Positions 53,088 to 63,482 of a stretch of 64,000 nt of DNA are shown here, piece by piece. Positions within the stretch are counted from its first letter, which is position 1. Every line of letters begins with the position of its first letter. Origin of the DNA: Rhizophagus clarus (lineage: Eukaryota > Glomeromycota > Glomeromycetes > Glomerales > Glomeraceae); NCBI GenBank assembly GCA_015698045.1, contig BLAL01000297.1, positions 62,001-126,000 on the forward strand. Direction: 5' to 3'. The notes beneath the pieces are model-generated. The model was not told the DNA's origin. It was given only the letters and a program-made list of their open reading frames with translations, and did no database searches. The translations under genes were made by a program, and so were the position numbers.

Positions 53088-55520
53088 TAGGGATGTTAAA
53101 TTGTTTCAACAAAGCATTTGAGTTTGAGCATAAACTTTTTTTTAACCTTTTAATATGTGCTTCAAACCATGCTTCAAGCCTGCTTAGCAGTTTCATAGTA
53201 TAAGCTCAAATTAAGCTTTAATAAATATATAAAGCTTAATACAAACGCGTTTGTTTAAGCACATTTGATCAATATACAATAGTTAGTTTCTTTGGTATTT
53301 TATACTTTTAATAAATCACGATGACTGAGGAATTAATTTTAGATGATACCTATGTATCTTATTATCAATAATAACTTCACAGAAATAGATATAAATTTAA
53401 CGAATGACATTAATACACCCGAACAGTTTGGTAACACGAACGAAATGGTATCAACTCCATCTTATACTACCAAACATATGCCAAAACCACGCATAATTGA
53501 TCCTGTTTGGGGCTTTATTGATGAAATTAGTAAAATGAGTCGTCGTAAACTTTGCTACAAGGAGTACTCAAAAGAAACCGGAAGTACTACCATTAAAGAA
53601 CATTTTAAACGCGATCACTCAAATGCAGAATTTTTAAAAGCAAATCCTATTGAACCTTATGGCAAAAAGATGAAGAAAATGTTATGTTTTTAATAGAACT
53701 TCTTATATGTTGGATTATTACAGATCAACAAGCATTTTCAGTTGTTGAAAATGTAAATTTTTGTGCATTTATTGCAGCATTAGATCAACGATTTAAACTT
53801 CCAACGAGACAAGCAATTTCTGAAAGCATTTTAGATTTATAGGATTATTAAAAAGAAATGCTTCATACTTTATTAAACACATTACAAAATAAATTTGCAA
53901 TCACAACTGACATATGGACTTCATGCACAAATCTGGGGATCTTGCTGTTACTCTTCATTTGATTAGTGAAGATTGGACTACATCAAAATTTTATTGGACA
54001 TGGTACCATTTCATGAGCGGCATACTGATATTTGAAACAAATTAGTTATTATGATATTGGAGCAAGAACTCTAACAGATAACGCAAGTAATATGATTGTA
54101 TTTGGAAATATGTTAAACGAAATACTCCAGCTTAAATATGATAATATTGACTTTGAACAAGTTCGATGTGCAGCACATGTGTTAAATCTAGCAGTTAGTG
54201 ATGGGATGCAAAATTCAATTACAAAGCTACGCAATTTTGTTAGCTATATCCGCTGATCACAACCTATTTTCGAAGAATTTAAAAAGATTTTTGAAATGAA
54301 AGCACAACCTTTTCTTGTGCCTGACTTGGATGTGCCAACTTGGTGGAATAGTACAGATACAATAGTTGAAAAGATGCGTAGAATATGAGAAATGACTGAT
54401 GTTCTTGTAACATACAATGAAACATTAAAGGAGCAATATCCGACTGATGAGGATTGGATTGAAATTGAAGTAAGTTTTATAATACTTTGATTGTTTTAAC
54501 TGAATTAATAAACTGAGTTAATGGTTACATTATTTATAAATTTACTTTTAAAGCTATTACAATATTGGTTGAACTTGTAGCAGAGGCTACAAATCTTTTA
54601 TCTGCATCTAGAGTTGGGTGCCGAAATATTTCGGCATATCAAATTGCCGAAATTCTTGCCGAAATCCCAAATCAAATTCTAGATTTCAGCAATGGTTTAA
54701 AATTTCGATAATAGCTTGAAATCAAATTTCTGAAACCTCAAAATATTGTCAAAGTCCCAAATGATTGCCAAAACTTCAAACTGTTGCTGAAATCCAAAAA
54801 CAATGCCGAAATTCCAAATTATTACCAAAATACAACTCTAAAATTTAATTTGGGATTTCGGCAAGAATTTCGGCAATTTGATATGCCGAAATATTTTGGC
54901 GTCCAACTCTAGTCTGCATCATCTTATCCAACAATGGGTGACCTACACATGGTATTCCCAGTCATTCTCAACATTTTAAATGATTCACTTATAACAAATA
55001 ACAATAATCCAATATCAATAAAAAACAAACAAATGTATGTAAAATTGAATGATTATTGGATTATTATAAAGAATAGTTGCTGTACATCGGTTGTTTTAAA
55101 TCCCAATGTAAAACTATCATCATTTGATAAGGAAATGGCTTTAAAAGTCCATTCACTTATGCGAAACATTTATTCAAAATATGAGGATAAACAATCAAAT
55201 CCTAATTTAAATATGACTGAAAGTTGCAATACTTCAGGAGCTTACTTTAAAAAACATCTCAAAGTACTACTATGCTAAATCATGAACATGATATTTTAGA
55301 AGAATATCTCTCATCGATTGAAGAAGATTGCAATATATTAGAATTTTGGAAGATATATATCCAGTGAGCAAATGTTTTCAGTTGCTAAACATACAATTAG
55401 CCCAACCCAGAACAGGCTATTACCAGAGAAGGTTTGCATAAGCCTCTGACTAAAAACATGGTATGAAGCAAATATTATTAAAAATTGTTCAGATAGTAAT
55501 TAAAATTTCTAAGTGTGTAT
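53088..55520 (+). pseudogene. hAT-family transposase relic
   Basis: Plus-strand transposase broken by stops and shifts. It may begin near ATG 53321 (MTEELILDD). A BED-finger remnant (LCYKEYSKETGSTTIKEHFK-RDH) lies at about 53550-53620; one zinc Cys pair appears incomplete. The catalytic core is represented by GARTLTDNASNMI, FEQVRCAAHVLNLAV-DG, and PFLVPDLDVPTWWNST with stops after SYIR and RRI. The C-terminal part continues after an inserted MITE (SSYPTMGDLHMVFPVI...) and ends with the hAT dimerisation motif SSEQMFSVAKHTISPTQNRL and LLPEKVCISL at about 55360-55450. A TAGGGATGTTAAATTG word near 53097 could be the left terminus. The element is dead. Confidence 0.85.
54609..54912. mobile_element. 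304-bp hAT-type MITE nested in the hAT relic, 8-bp duplication
   Basis: The target duplication TCTGCATC is exact at 54601-54608 and 54913-54920. The ends TAGAGTTGGGTGCCGAAATA and TATTTTGGCGTCCAACTCTAG are inverted, and the inverted similarity continues for about 65 bp (GCCGAAATATTTCGGCATAT, CAAATTGCCGAAATTCTTGC). Removing the element restores the transposase frame (LLSASSYPTMG). The 8-bp duplication identifies hAT-type mobilisation. Confidence 0.92.
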
Positions 55521-55622
55521 TATAAATTTGTAATTATCTTAAAATTGACAAATAATGCATAATTTAAAAAATAATTTATTTATATAGTAAACGAAGAATA
55601 AACCAAATTAGATGTACATATA

Positions 55623-56000
55623 CACTACTTGGACAAAAGTAACGGGAATTCATATTTAATTAATTATTCAAAAACATACATAATAATTGGTGTCAAAAAT
55701 TTTAACTATTATTAATTAAACTATATACAAAACTAATATTTAGTTGGCCAGCCATTATTCTTAATACATGCTTCAACTCTGCGTGGCATACTTTTGATCA
55801 AATTTATTAACGTATTATTAGGAATTTGATTCCATTTTTCATATAAAGCACGCTCCAATTCCTTTTCATTTTTTGCAAGTTTGGGACGTTTTCTAATGCA
55901 CCTCTCCAGCTCTGACCATAAATGTTCTATCAGATTTGGATCTGGTGATAGACTTGGCCAATTTTCCAAAATGTTGATTTTTTTCGTTTCCATCCACTTT
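55623..56000 (-). mobile_element. Tc1/mariner 3' fragment (transposase C terminus and terminal repeat)
   Basis: The minus strand from about 56000 encodes KKWMETKKINILENWPSLSP, then DPNLIEHLWSELERCIRKRP, and ends MPRRVEACIKNNGWPTKY with a stop at 55733. This is the last third of a Tc1-type DDE transposase including the third catalytic acid (in NLIEHLW). Downstream, CACTACTTGGACAAAAGTAA at 55623 next to TA is a Tc1-style terminal repeat. The two N-terminal thirds are missing, and the fragment is fused upstream to relic F. Confidence 0.85.
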
Positions 56001-56825
56001 TTAACATACAGAACTTCTGCAGCCTTAAAATTTAATTTTTTTTTTATATGAATATTGATTATTTCATTATAAAAAAGAATTATTTTTTTAATGTACCTTT
56101 TTGTTTGAGAAAAAAATTCTTCACGCGTATGGTTAAAAGCTAACTTATCAGACATCAAGTATGACAAATCACATCATATGCTTGTGATGAATTGACCATG
56201 TAGGCGGGTGTAATAAAAAAATCATTAATATTAGAAATCATAATGTCAGATGGTTAAGCGAGGACTTACATTCTTTGATTTAGAATTTTATTATTAATTA
56301 CATAATAAGTTACAAAAAAAAAATAAAATAAAATAAAAATAATCTTTTTTGTGTTATAAAACTTTTCTCCTATTAAGTCTCAGACGTTAACAACTAGAAT
56401 TTCTTACTTCTCTTATCTATATACTGTAATTAAAAAAAAATATTTGTAACGTTTCGAGTAAATTTATTGTGTAACCTTATTTTCATTGGCCGTACTATCA
56501 CGAGCCGTTTCACAAATTCCAAAAAGGAAAAATTTCTTCCTGCAAAAAAATTGTGTTCCAAAAATGGGTGTTTGTACGACGATCATCTAATTCCGACTAG
56601 CATTACAGCTACAGTAGTGTTTCTTAAATTCTTTTAATTATACCATTTTTCCTTAAACAAATACTTGCAGAAATATAACATATTACCATTTAAATCTAAA
56701 TTTTCATTGTTAGCAGAGGTGGATAAAAGAGGAACGTTTTTTATGACCGGGGTAACATTTATGAAAAAAAAAAATAAAAGAAAATAAAAGAAAAAATAAG
56801 GTTATATTGTTGCATGATAACACGA
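55998..56825 (-). pseudogene. Array family relic F (exon 6 and exon 1 remnants)
   Basis: EEFFSQTKRYIKKIILFYNE and IINIHIKKKLNFKAAEVLYV at about 56130-55998 are the second half of family exon 6. They are joined in one open frame to Tc1 transposase sequence. At about 56690-56760 the minus strand matches exon 1 of copy C (CCATTTAAATCTAAATTTTC, ...GTTAGCAGAGGTGGATAAAA, GGTAACATTTATGAAAA), and its upstream flank (GCATGATAACACGACGAA) matches that of copy C (ACACGATAACACGAACC). Exons 2-5 are not detectable. It is therefore a C-type copy with a large deletion plus a transposon. Confidence 0.7.
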
Positions 56826-57234
56826 CGAAACAATATTCAAAGGCATTTCACGTACAACTGATTGGTACATGTTAACTTAATGAAAATTGGAATTCTAAGT
56901 TGCCGTTTTAATGTTCTTTCTGATATTCTAGGATTATTACCTTTTACTTTTTAGTTTTATAAAAAAAATTTTTTTTTCAATGCCAACTTTCGACAACCTT
57001 TTGATGTTAATTGATGCAATGATGCACGTCGAAACCGCAATTTTCTTTAATAAAGTTGGATAATCCTGTGTTACTCTTATTCATACATGCATTATACCTT
57101 ACTTTGTTTCGTATATAATTCTGAACAGAACGAGCCAAAGTTTATGATTGTAAAACAATTATAAATAAAATTATTAATCATTTTTTTTTTCATTTTACTT
57201 AAAAAAAATAAATAAATAAATAAAAAAAAAATAA
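56826..57234. other. AT-rich intergenic sequence
   Basis: No supported feature; an AAATA microsatellite lies near 57200-57232. Confidence 0.5.
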
Positions 57235-58052
57235 ATCGAAATTGATATTAATAATGCTGATAAAGTTGAAAATAAGATCGATGCTGATAACAGTATTAAT
57301 AGACTAGTAAAATCACATAACAATAAATCTATTACAGAAATAGAAATATCACCGAATGGTCAATTATTGGTTGGAATGTCAGAGATGAAGATGAGAGCCT
57401 ATATAAATTCGGTCAAAAATTTAATTTATATAGTGAAATACAGTAAATAAAGTACGAGTTTCTGATGATATAATAAGTCTATAGAAGTAAGTAATAATTA
57501 TCGATCACAATTTACAAATTTATTTTATCTAATTAACGGTAATTAGTTATAAAAAGATTCTATGAAATACCGGGAGATTTTGAAGTGATCAGACACATCA
57601 AAATATGATAAACTTTACTTATATTCAAATAACTCTATTTATGAAGGGAATCTTATTACAGAAGAAAGTGATGCCGATGATGACAATGATATCATTTTAT
57701 TGATAATAAAAGGTCTTTTTATTTATCATTTTAATGAAAATAAAAAATCTATTTTTTTATATTATTATTATATGAAGATTAATAATACAAAACAATTAAA
57801 TAATTGGTAAAAGTTTCAAACATTGTGATGGATGGATTACACATGTAAAAAATATTAAGGAGAGTCTTTCAAAATATGGTGTTGAATTACTAAAATTTGG
57901 AATTAAAGAAGATTTAAGAAATAATAGAATGTTTTTTTAAAAGTATTATTACTTCTGCAATGCCATTGTTGAATGAACATTATCCAGAATATATTTCAAA
58001 ATATTTATCAGAAACAACTATTATCACAGATACTTCTTATAGTATAGAATAA
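57235..58052 (+). pseudogene. Relic of a beta-propeller (WD40-like) protein family
   Basis: Fragments in several plus-strand frames: INRLVKSHNNKSITEIEISP, NGQLLVG, then VRDEDESLYKFGQKFNLYSE, FYEIPGDFEVIRHIK, YSNNSIYEGNLITEESDADD, FKHCDGWITHVKNIKESLSK and finally ITSAMPLLNEHYPEYISKYL ... SYSIE. The SHNNKSITEIEISPNGQ start is a typical propeller blade opening and resembles a large glomeromycotan family with an N-terminal propeller. Stops and shifts break it in at least five places. The C-terminal part of such proteins is absent. Family identification rests on recollection of the blade pattern only. Confidence 0.5.
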
Positions 58053-59988
58053 TAATTTACATCTCTATTCCTTCTTTCAATACCCCAATTAGTTCTACTA
58101 CTATACTATTTATAGGTATTAAAACTATAAAACATACAACAATGCCAACAATTACTTTTGTTAACTATCCGTAGAATTATAATTTGTTATAGAGTTAATT
58201 ACGCCTCAATTTAGTCATTTATAAGACATGGGATGGTGAAAACATTATAAAAATTTTGTATTTATTTAAAAAACTGTATTTTCTTTATTCCACAATAAAA
58301 TTAATATCGTATCAAATTTTTTATATCATTTTTTATAATACCAATTTTCTGGAATAATCAGTCGTAATGATATTTCTTTTTTGCTTATCTTTATAGGGAC
58401 TGAACCGGATACCTTGAGTTATATTATCAATATAATTTTCTTTTTAATATATTGCATTTTACATTTTATATTTATCTTTTATACTTTCGAATTTAAATTA
58501 CGTGAAATTGCGTTTTTTTTTTATATTATGGAATGTTGTAAATAACTGTTTGTATAAAAACTATGTAATTCTTTTAGACACGAATTATCAAAATTGTGAA
58601 TTAAATAAAATCGTGTATTTACGAGTAATCTCAAGGTGTAAATTTTTAGGATCACTCATATTTAATAAATTTACATTTAAAATATAATCTTCTGATGTTC
58701 ATATAATTTAATTTCTCAGCTTATAAAACATGCTTTTCTCTTAGTTCCAGTTAACAAAAGTCTTATTAACCGGTATACCTGAACGTGTAATGAGTATAGA
58801 ATCTACTTATCTGGTTTACGACTTCTTTGAGACAATAACGTTAGGACAATATTGTGAATTTGTGATAGAGAGGTATAGGTTTTGTTAAACGGGAAAATTT
58901 TGAGAACTGGTTGATCCACATCTTTCTACATTGAATGCATGTTCGTATCATTTACTGATTCTTTTTACACAACTGAGAACTTATCAAAAGGTGAATCATA
59001 TAACAAATTTTATCACACTACAGTAGGTTACATCAAAAATTGTTCAAGTACAGTACTCTTGAATTGTCTATTAATCAATCTTCAGAATATCTAGTGCGAG
59101 TATGAACAATGTATATAAATTGACTTATTCGAAACGTTTTAGAACGTGTTAACGGAAATAAAATAATTACGATTGGACTCTGCTTCATGTGTGTACTGTG
59201 TGTCTGCACGCGTATTCCTCCAATCATATTTCTTGTTGTGCCAACGCGTTTTCCCTTTAAATTTTGTTACTTTTAGATTTCCTTAAGAGTAAATTTTCTT
59301 GATGCTAATTTATTACTTTCTTTGTTGCTTCTCTTGTATCTTTATTATATCAAAATATAAATTATGTACAAATTAAATCACTCTTATTAATAAAATTTTG
59401 AACACTTAATAAACTTAACTATAAACGCTTCGGACACCAACGATTTTCCATTTCCTTAGTATTTATTAATCACAAATACTAAGATTCATGTAAAAATTAT
59501 AGGGAACTTACTGTATCCTTTGTATAATAGCTGATGGATAACATTAAAATTTTATTTCATCAACGGCGACATTGGTACAAAAAAAAAAACTTAGTTTAAA
59601 CATAATGAATCTGATTATTTATATGTCAAACATAATCAATTAAGGCGAAGAAATTTTAAATAAATAAAATATAAGATATCCCTATTTGACGTCAGAAAAT
59701 TTACCGTACAAATTATCGATTATCGTTGTTAAGCAATATGAAACGATAAAATGTACAAAACCTAATCATTTAGTAATTCATAAGGTGCAAAGTTATCATG
59801 TCTAATAGAAAAAAAAAGATCAAATACCATCAAAGAATGATGACATATGAAATCTATTATTAATTATATACGAAAATAAATGACAGATAAGGTATAAAAG
59901 AAATAAAATAAGTTTTTCCTAACAATTCTCGAAATTATATATGAACGTGTGTGTAATCGTTTGCCTGCGTTTATAGAAAAGTCAAGGG
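58053..59988. other. AT-rich intergenic sequence, 3' side of copy D
   Basis: About 1.9 kb. The stretch 58720-59260 is less AT-biased and may be an old insertion, but no frame, terminal repeat or RNA gene can be supported. Confidence 0.5.
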
Positions 59989-62760
59989 TCAAATTTGATT
60001 GGTTGATCCTAGCTCCGCAGCTTCTTTTCCTTTTTCAACTAGAATTTCTACTTCACCTCCCATTTTGTACTTCTCAGGTTCCTCATCTATTATGTTAACG
60101 GATAGTTCAGAATTAGATTTTGAAACGGCTTCATTATGAACTTTCGCTGCTTTATCAACAATATTTTCAATTTCTTTAATGACTTTTTTGATTGTTTTAA
60201 AGAATCGTGAATCTGATTCTTCCGGCTGTTCTGACTGTTGTGTCTGTATTATATGATTAACAGTAGTGTAATGGTTTATTATAAGATGAGTTTTTTCTTG
60301 ACTGATTGTTTCTTGACTGATCTTTTCTATATTTTCTTTATTTCCTTCTTCTTCAGTTATAACAATATGTATATTATTATTTTCACTTCCCTCTAAATTT
60401 TCTTTTTCATCTTGTTCACTTTCTGCCATATTTTCTTCCTTAATTTTTTCGCTTTTCTCTACAATATTGTTTATGTTATTATTTCCAATTTCCTCTACAT
60501 TTTTTTCTTCATTTTCCTCCTCTTGAATTATAATGTTGTTATTTCCACCTTCTTTTGCATTTTCTTCAACTTTCTCAATTTCTTCTGCATTTATTTCGAT
60601 TTTCTTAACTTCTTTAATTTCTTCCTCATTCACGACCGACATAACGTTATTTGTGTCGTTATTTCTATTTTCCTTGATAATTTTTTCAACTTCTTCACTT
60701 TCTTCCTTTTTACATACAGCGCTGTTTATGTTATAATTTTCATTTTTCTCTATACCTTCTTCTTTGATTTCTTCCTTTTTGCTTATGAAACTAAATGTAC
60801 CGTTATCATTATTTTTGAATTCAATCTCAATATTTTCTTTATCCTTTTTATCCTTCTTAACCTTTTTTTTAAGCGAAGGAAAATTCGAAAATAATGATAC
60901 TATAATAGATCTCTTGTTTGGTGAAGGTGTTGAAGGTTCATGTAGCGGTATTTTTTCTTCTAAAATGTTTCTTAGTTCTAATAAAAGATCCTCATCGATA
61001 GTTTTATTAGTTTTCTTATTTAATAACTTATTATATTCGGTTTTAATTTCAAAAATATTCTCGTTAATCTTGCGTCGATCATCAAATAATTTGATTACAC
61101 TATCAATTATGTCATCAAGTCGAAAATGGGTTACTTTGTCGTTTTTGATTTTCCTCTACAGATAAGATAGGAGGAGATTGTTGTGGCGTAGAGAATGAAG
61201 TAATATCCGAAGTAGCATACGAAGATGACGAAATGTTATTAAGCTTAGATTGTGGATATTGTGAAAAGTTATAAGCAATTAGACCTTTAAAATACTGAAA
61301 AGGTTTAATTAGCGTTAATAATAAGAAATAAAAATTGAAAATATATCTGTATATACTGTAAAAAAAGATACATACCTCGTTTTTAACATTTCCTTTTATG
61401 GCATATATGACATATAAAATTTCTATAGCTTTAAATGTTAACTGTTTTTTAATGTTAGTTTGAATTATTTGATTACAGAATGAAATTATTTCTTTATCAT
61501 GTTCTTTCATTTGAGGAAAAAACTCTTCAAGAATCCGTTGAATTAAATGTAAATACCCGAGTAAAAGGGTATCAATATGAACAATTAATCATTGCACTAA
61601 AATATTAATAACAAAAAAAATTTTAAATCTTAAATAAATTTCAACATAAATTAAAGAAAATTAAAGGAGACTTTACCTTTCAGATTTTAATACTTTATAT
61701 TTAAGATTTTGATATTTCGTATTTTTTCTTTTTACCTTTTCAAATTCGTTAGTCGATAATTTAAGTAGTTCTTTGGAGAATTTTTTAATATTATCTGATT
61801 GAAGATTATTTTCCAAAAATTTCTGATGTAATTTGAAATAAGTTTCATGTATTTCTTTCCAATCATCATACCATTTTCCAACAGGATATTCAAACTAAAT
61901 TAAAGTGGTGTCAAAGGTAAAAAATAAGTTCAATTTTGGAGAGATACTGTATAACATTCGAAAGAAATAAAAAAATTTTTTTTTTTTTTTATATATTACT
62001 TACGTCCAACACATTAATAATGGAAGTAAAGGCAGACAAATGTTCGTTCTGTACAACATTTGATTGATTATCTTTAATTTTTCGCAAGTAATTTCGAATT
62101 TCACGAAGTCTGAACATGACATTAGCATTAATGTAGTTCATGTTTCTATATATTTTCCAAAATCTCGAGATAGATTTATAAAATGAAGTACGACTTTCTT
62201 TATCAATTACTTCAACTGATTGTAAGAGTACATATAATACTAGAGACACGGAGTTTCTATATATTGGTTAGAAGTAATAATTGATATATATCTACCAGAA
62301 ATTATAATAGTATGTTTGTAAAAAAAAAAATGTATGATACTTACAGAAAAAATTCTAATTGTGCTGTAGTAGAGTCATTATAATGAGTCCATTGATAATT
62401 CAAAAGATATTTTGCAGCTTTAAAAGCGAATTCTATCACTATATAATATACAGTATAAGTTAGAAATTAAATGAATTAAGATGAAATCACATGATATCAA
62501 GAAACCATACCTTCTTTATCTTCAATTTTCTTATTAGGACGACCTAATGAGCTTTCCATTAAACGAATTGTTTCATATAAAGCATAATTATAAATTCTAA
62601 AATAGTTCATATTTTCAGAAAATAAAAATTTAGTACGTAATGCTACCATTTTCTTTATCTTACATTTACACACTTACAAACAATTTTTATCTGCCAACAA
62701 ATTGAGAATATCATGATATTTTTTAGTTTGCATATTTAATAAGACTGTGTTCGAAGTCAT
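59989..62760 (-). pseudogene. Array family copy D, long but frameshifted
   Basis: Exons: 62760..62678, 62596..62511, 62438..62345, 62256..62004, 61894..61677, then exon 6 (about 61598-61380) and exon 7 (about 61310-59989). Exons 1-3 have the exact family lengths 83, 86 and 94; exon 4 is 51 nt shorter and exon 5 nine longer, both in frame. Compared with copy C, exon 6 lacks 11 nt after ATTAATTGT, which shifts the frame, and exon 7 shifts again near 61125. After that a long frame is open to the end: DDIIDSVIKLFDDRRKINEN, a highly charged Glu/Lys/Asn-rich region, INHYTTVNHIIQTQQSEQPE and IKKVIKEIENIVDKAAKVH. No PPxY remains in the tail (SSSSYATSD at the corresponding place). If translated from an internal start, the acidic tail alone could be produced; otherwise it is a pseudogene. 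Confidence 0.75.
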
Positions 62761-63098
62761 AACTTTTTTTTTTCTTTTTGAAAGAAACAAATAATCACTT
62801 GCGAATAATTGGTATCTTGAGTAAGAAATATATAAATATTATATGTTGTTCTTTCAGTAATTTCCATTGTATTACATTCAAATTATTGTTAATATTATAT
62901 ATAGTAATATTTCTGGTGAACCTGATTTGTGGCGAAACGACTGCATCAGTTTTTGTTACTCCGAAACTCCAAACTCGGTGAACAAATTATCACGTGCTGG
63001 ACATTTTACTTTTGATTTTTGTAAACTTTTCTCGCTCACGAAAACAATTAGTTTACGGTTATTATTAAATTTGTAAATAATTTAAATTAATCGATAAA
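62761..63098. repeat. Upstream flank of copy D, partly duplicated near 41.9-42.1 kb
   Basis: About 62810-62960 resembles 41930-42070 (AAGAAATATATAAATATTAT; TAATATTTCTGGTGAACCTG). No gene is supported; short frames here are not protein-like. Confidence 0.5.
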
Positions 63099-63482
63099 CT
63101 AGGGTTTGTTACATGTTGGGGGACTTCGTCCTCCCACTTGTTGTGTTGAATATTAACGCTTAATGGTGCGGTGAAATCTCTAATTTAATACCGTACTAAA
63201 CAAATTAGATAAAATTTATAGGAGGCGAAATTATTGTAGATGGAATTTAAGTAGAATTTTATTCCAACACTTTAAATAGGTAGCCCATTACTCGATATTT
63301 CTTCTAGCCTTGCATGTTCAATTTTACTATAATCCTCTGACCCACTGAAAATACATCCGGTTGAAGAGATAAAGTCTTTACAACTACATCATTCCAAGAT
63401 TCACACCTGCTTAAGGCGAGATAAGCCTTTTCTTTGCATTCTCTGTAACCAACAATATGAGGTGCATTCAATACATTTTCTG
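63099..63482 (-). mobile_element. Probable Helitron 3' end with helicase C-terminal remnant
   Basis: Read on the minus strand, a frame open from about 63457 to a stop at 63284 gives NAPHIVGYRECKEKAYLALS and RCESWNDVVVKTLS, resembling the YVALSR-type end of a PIF1-family helicase. About 150 bp further on, a GC-rich hairpin (TGGGAGGAC / GTCCCCCA, 63117-63136 on the plus strand as TGGGGGACTTCGTCCTCCCA) is followed 14 bases later by CTAG (63099-63102) and a T. A hairpin followed by CTRR and host T is the Helitron 3' signature, and Helitrons encode such a helicase. No 5' TC end or Rep domain was located in the window. Confidence 0.45.

Noticed and set aside
59989-60642. Separate small acidic gene MSVVNEEEIKEVKKIEI
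   Set aside because: The frame is open further upstream and aligns with the tail of the array family, so it is the end of copy D rather than an independent gene.
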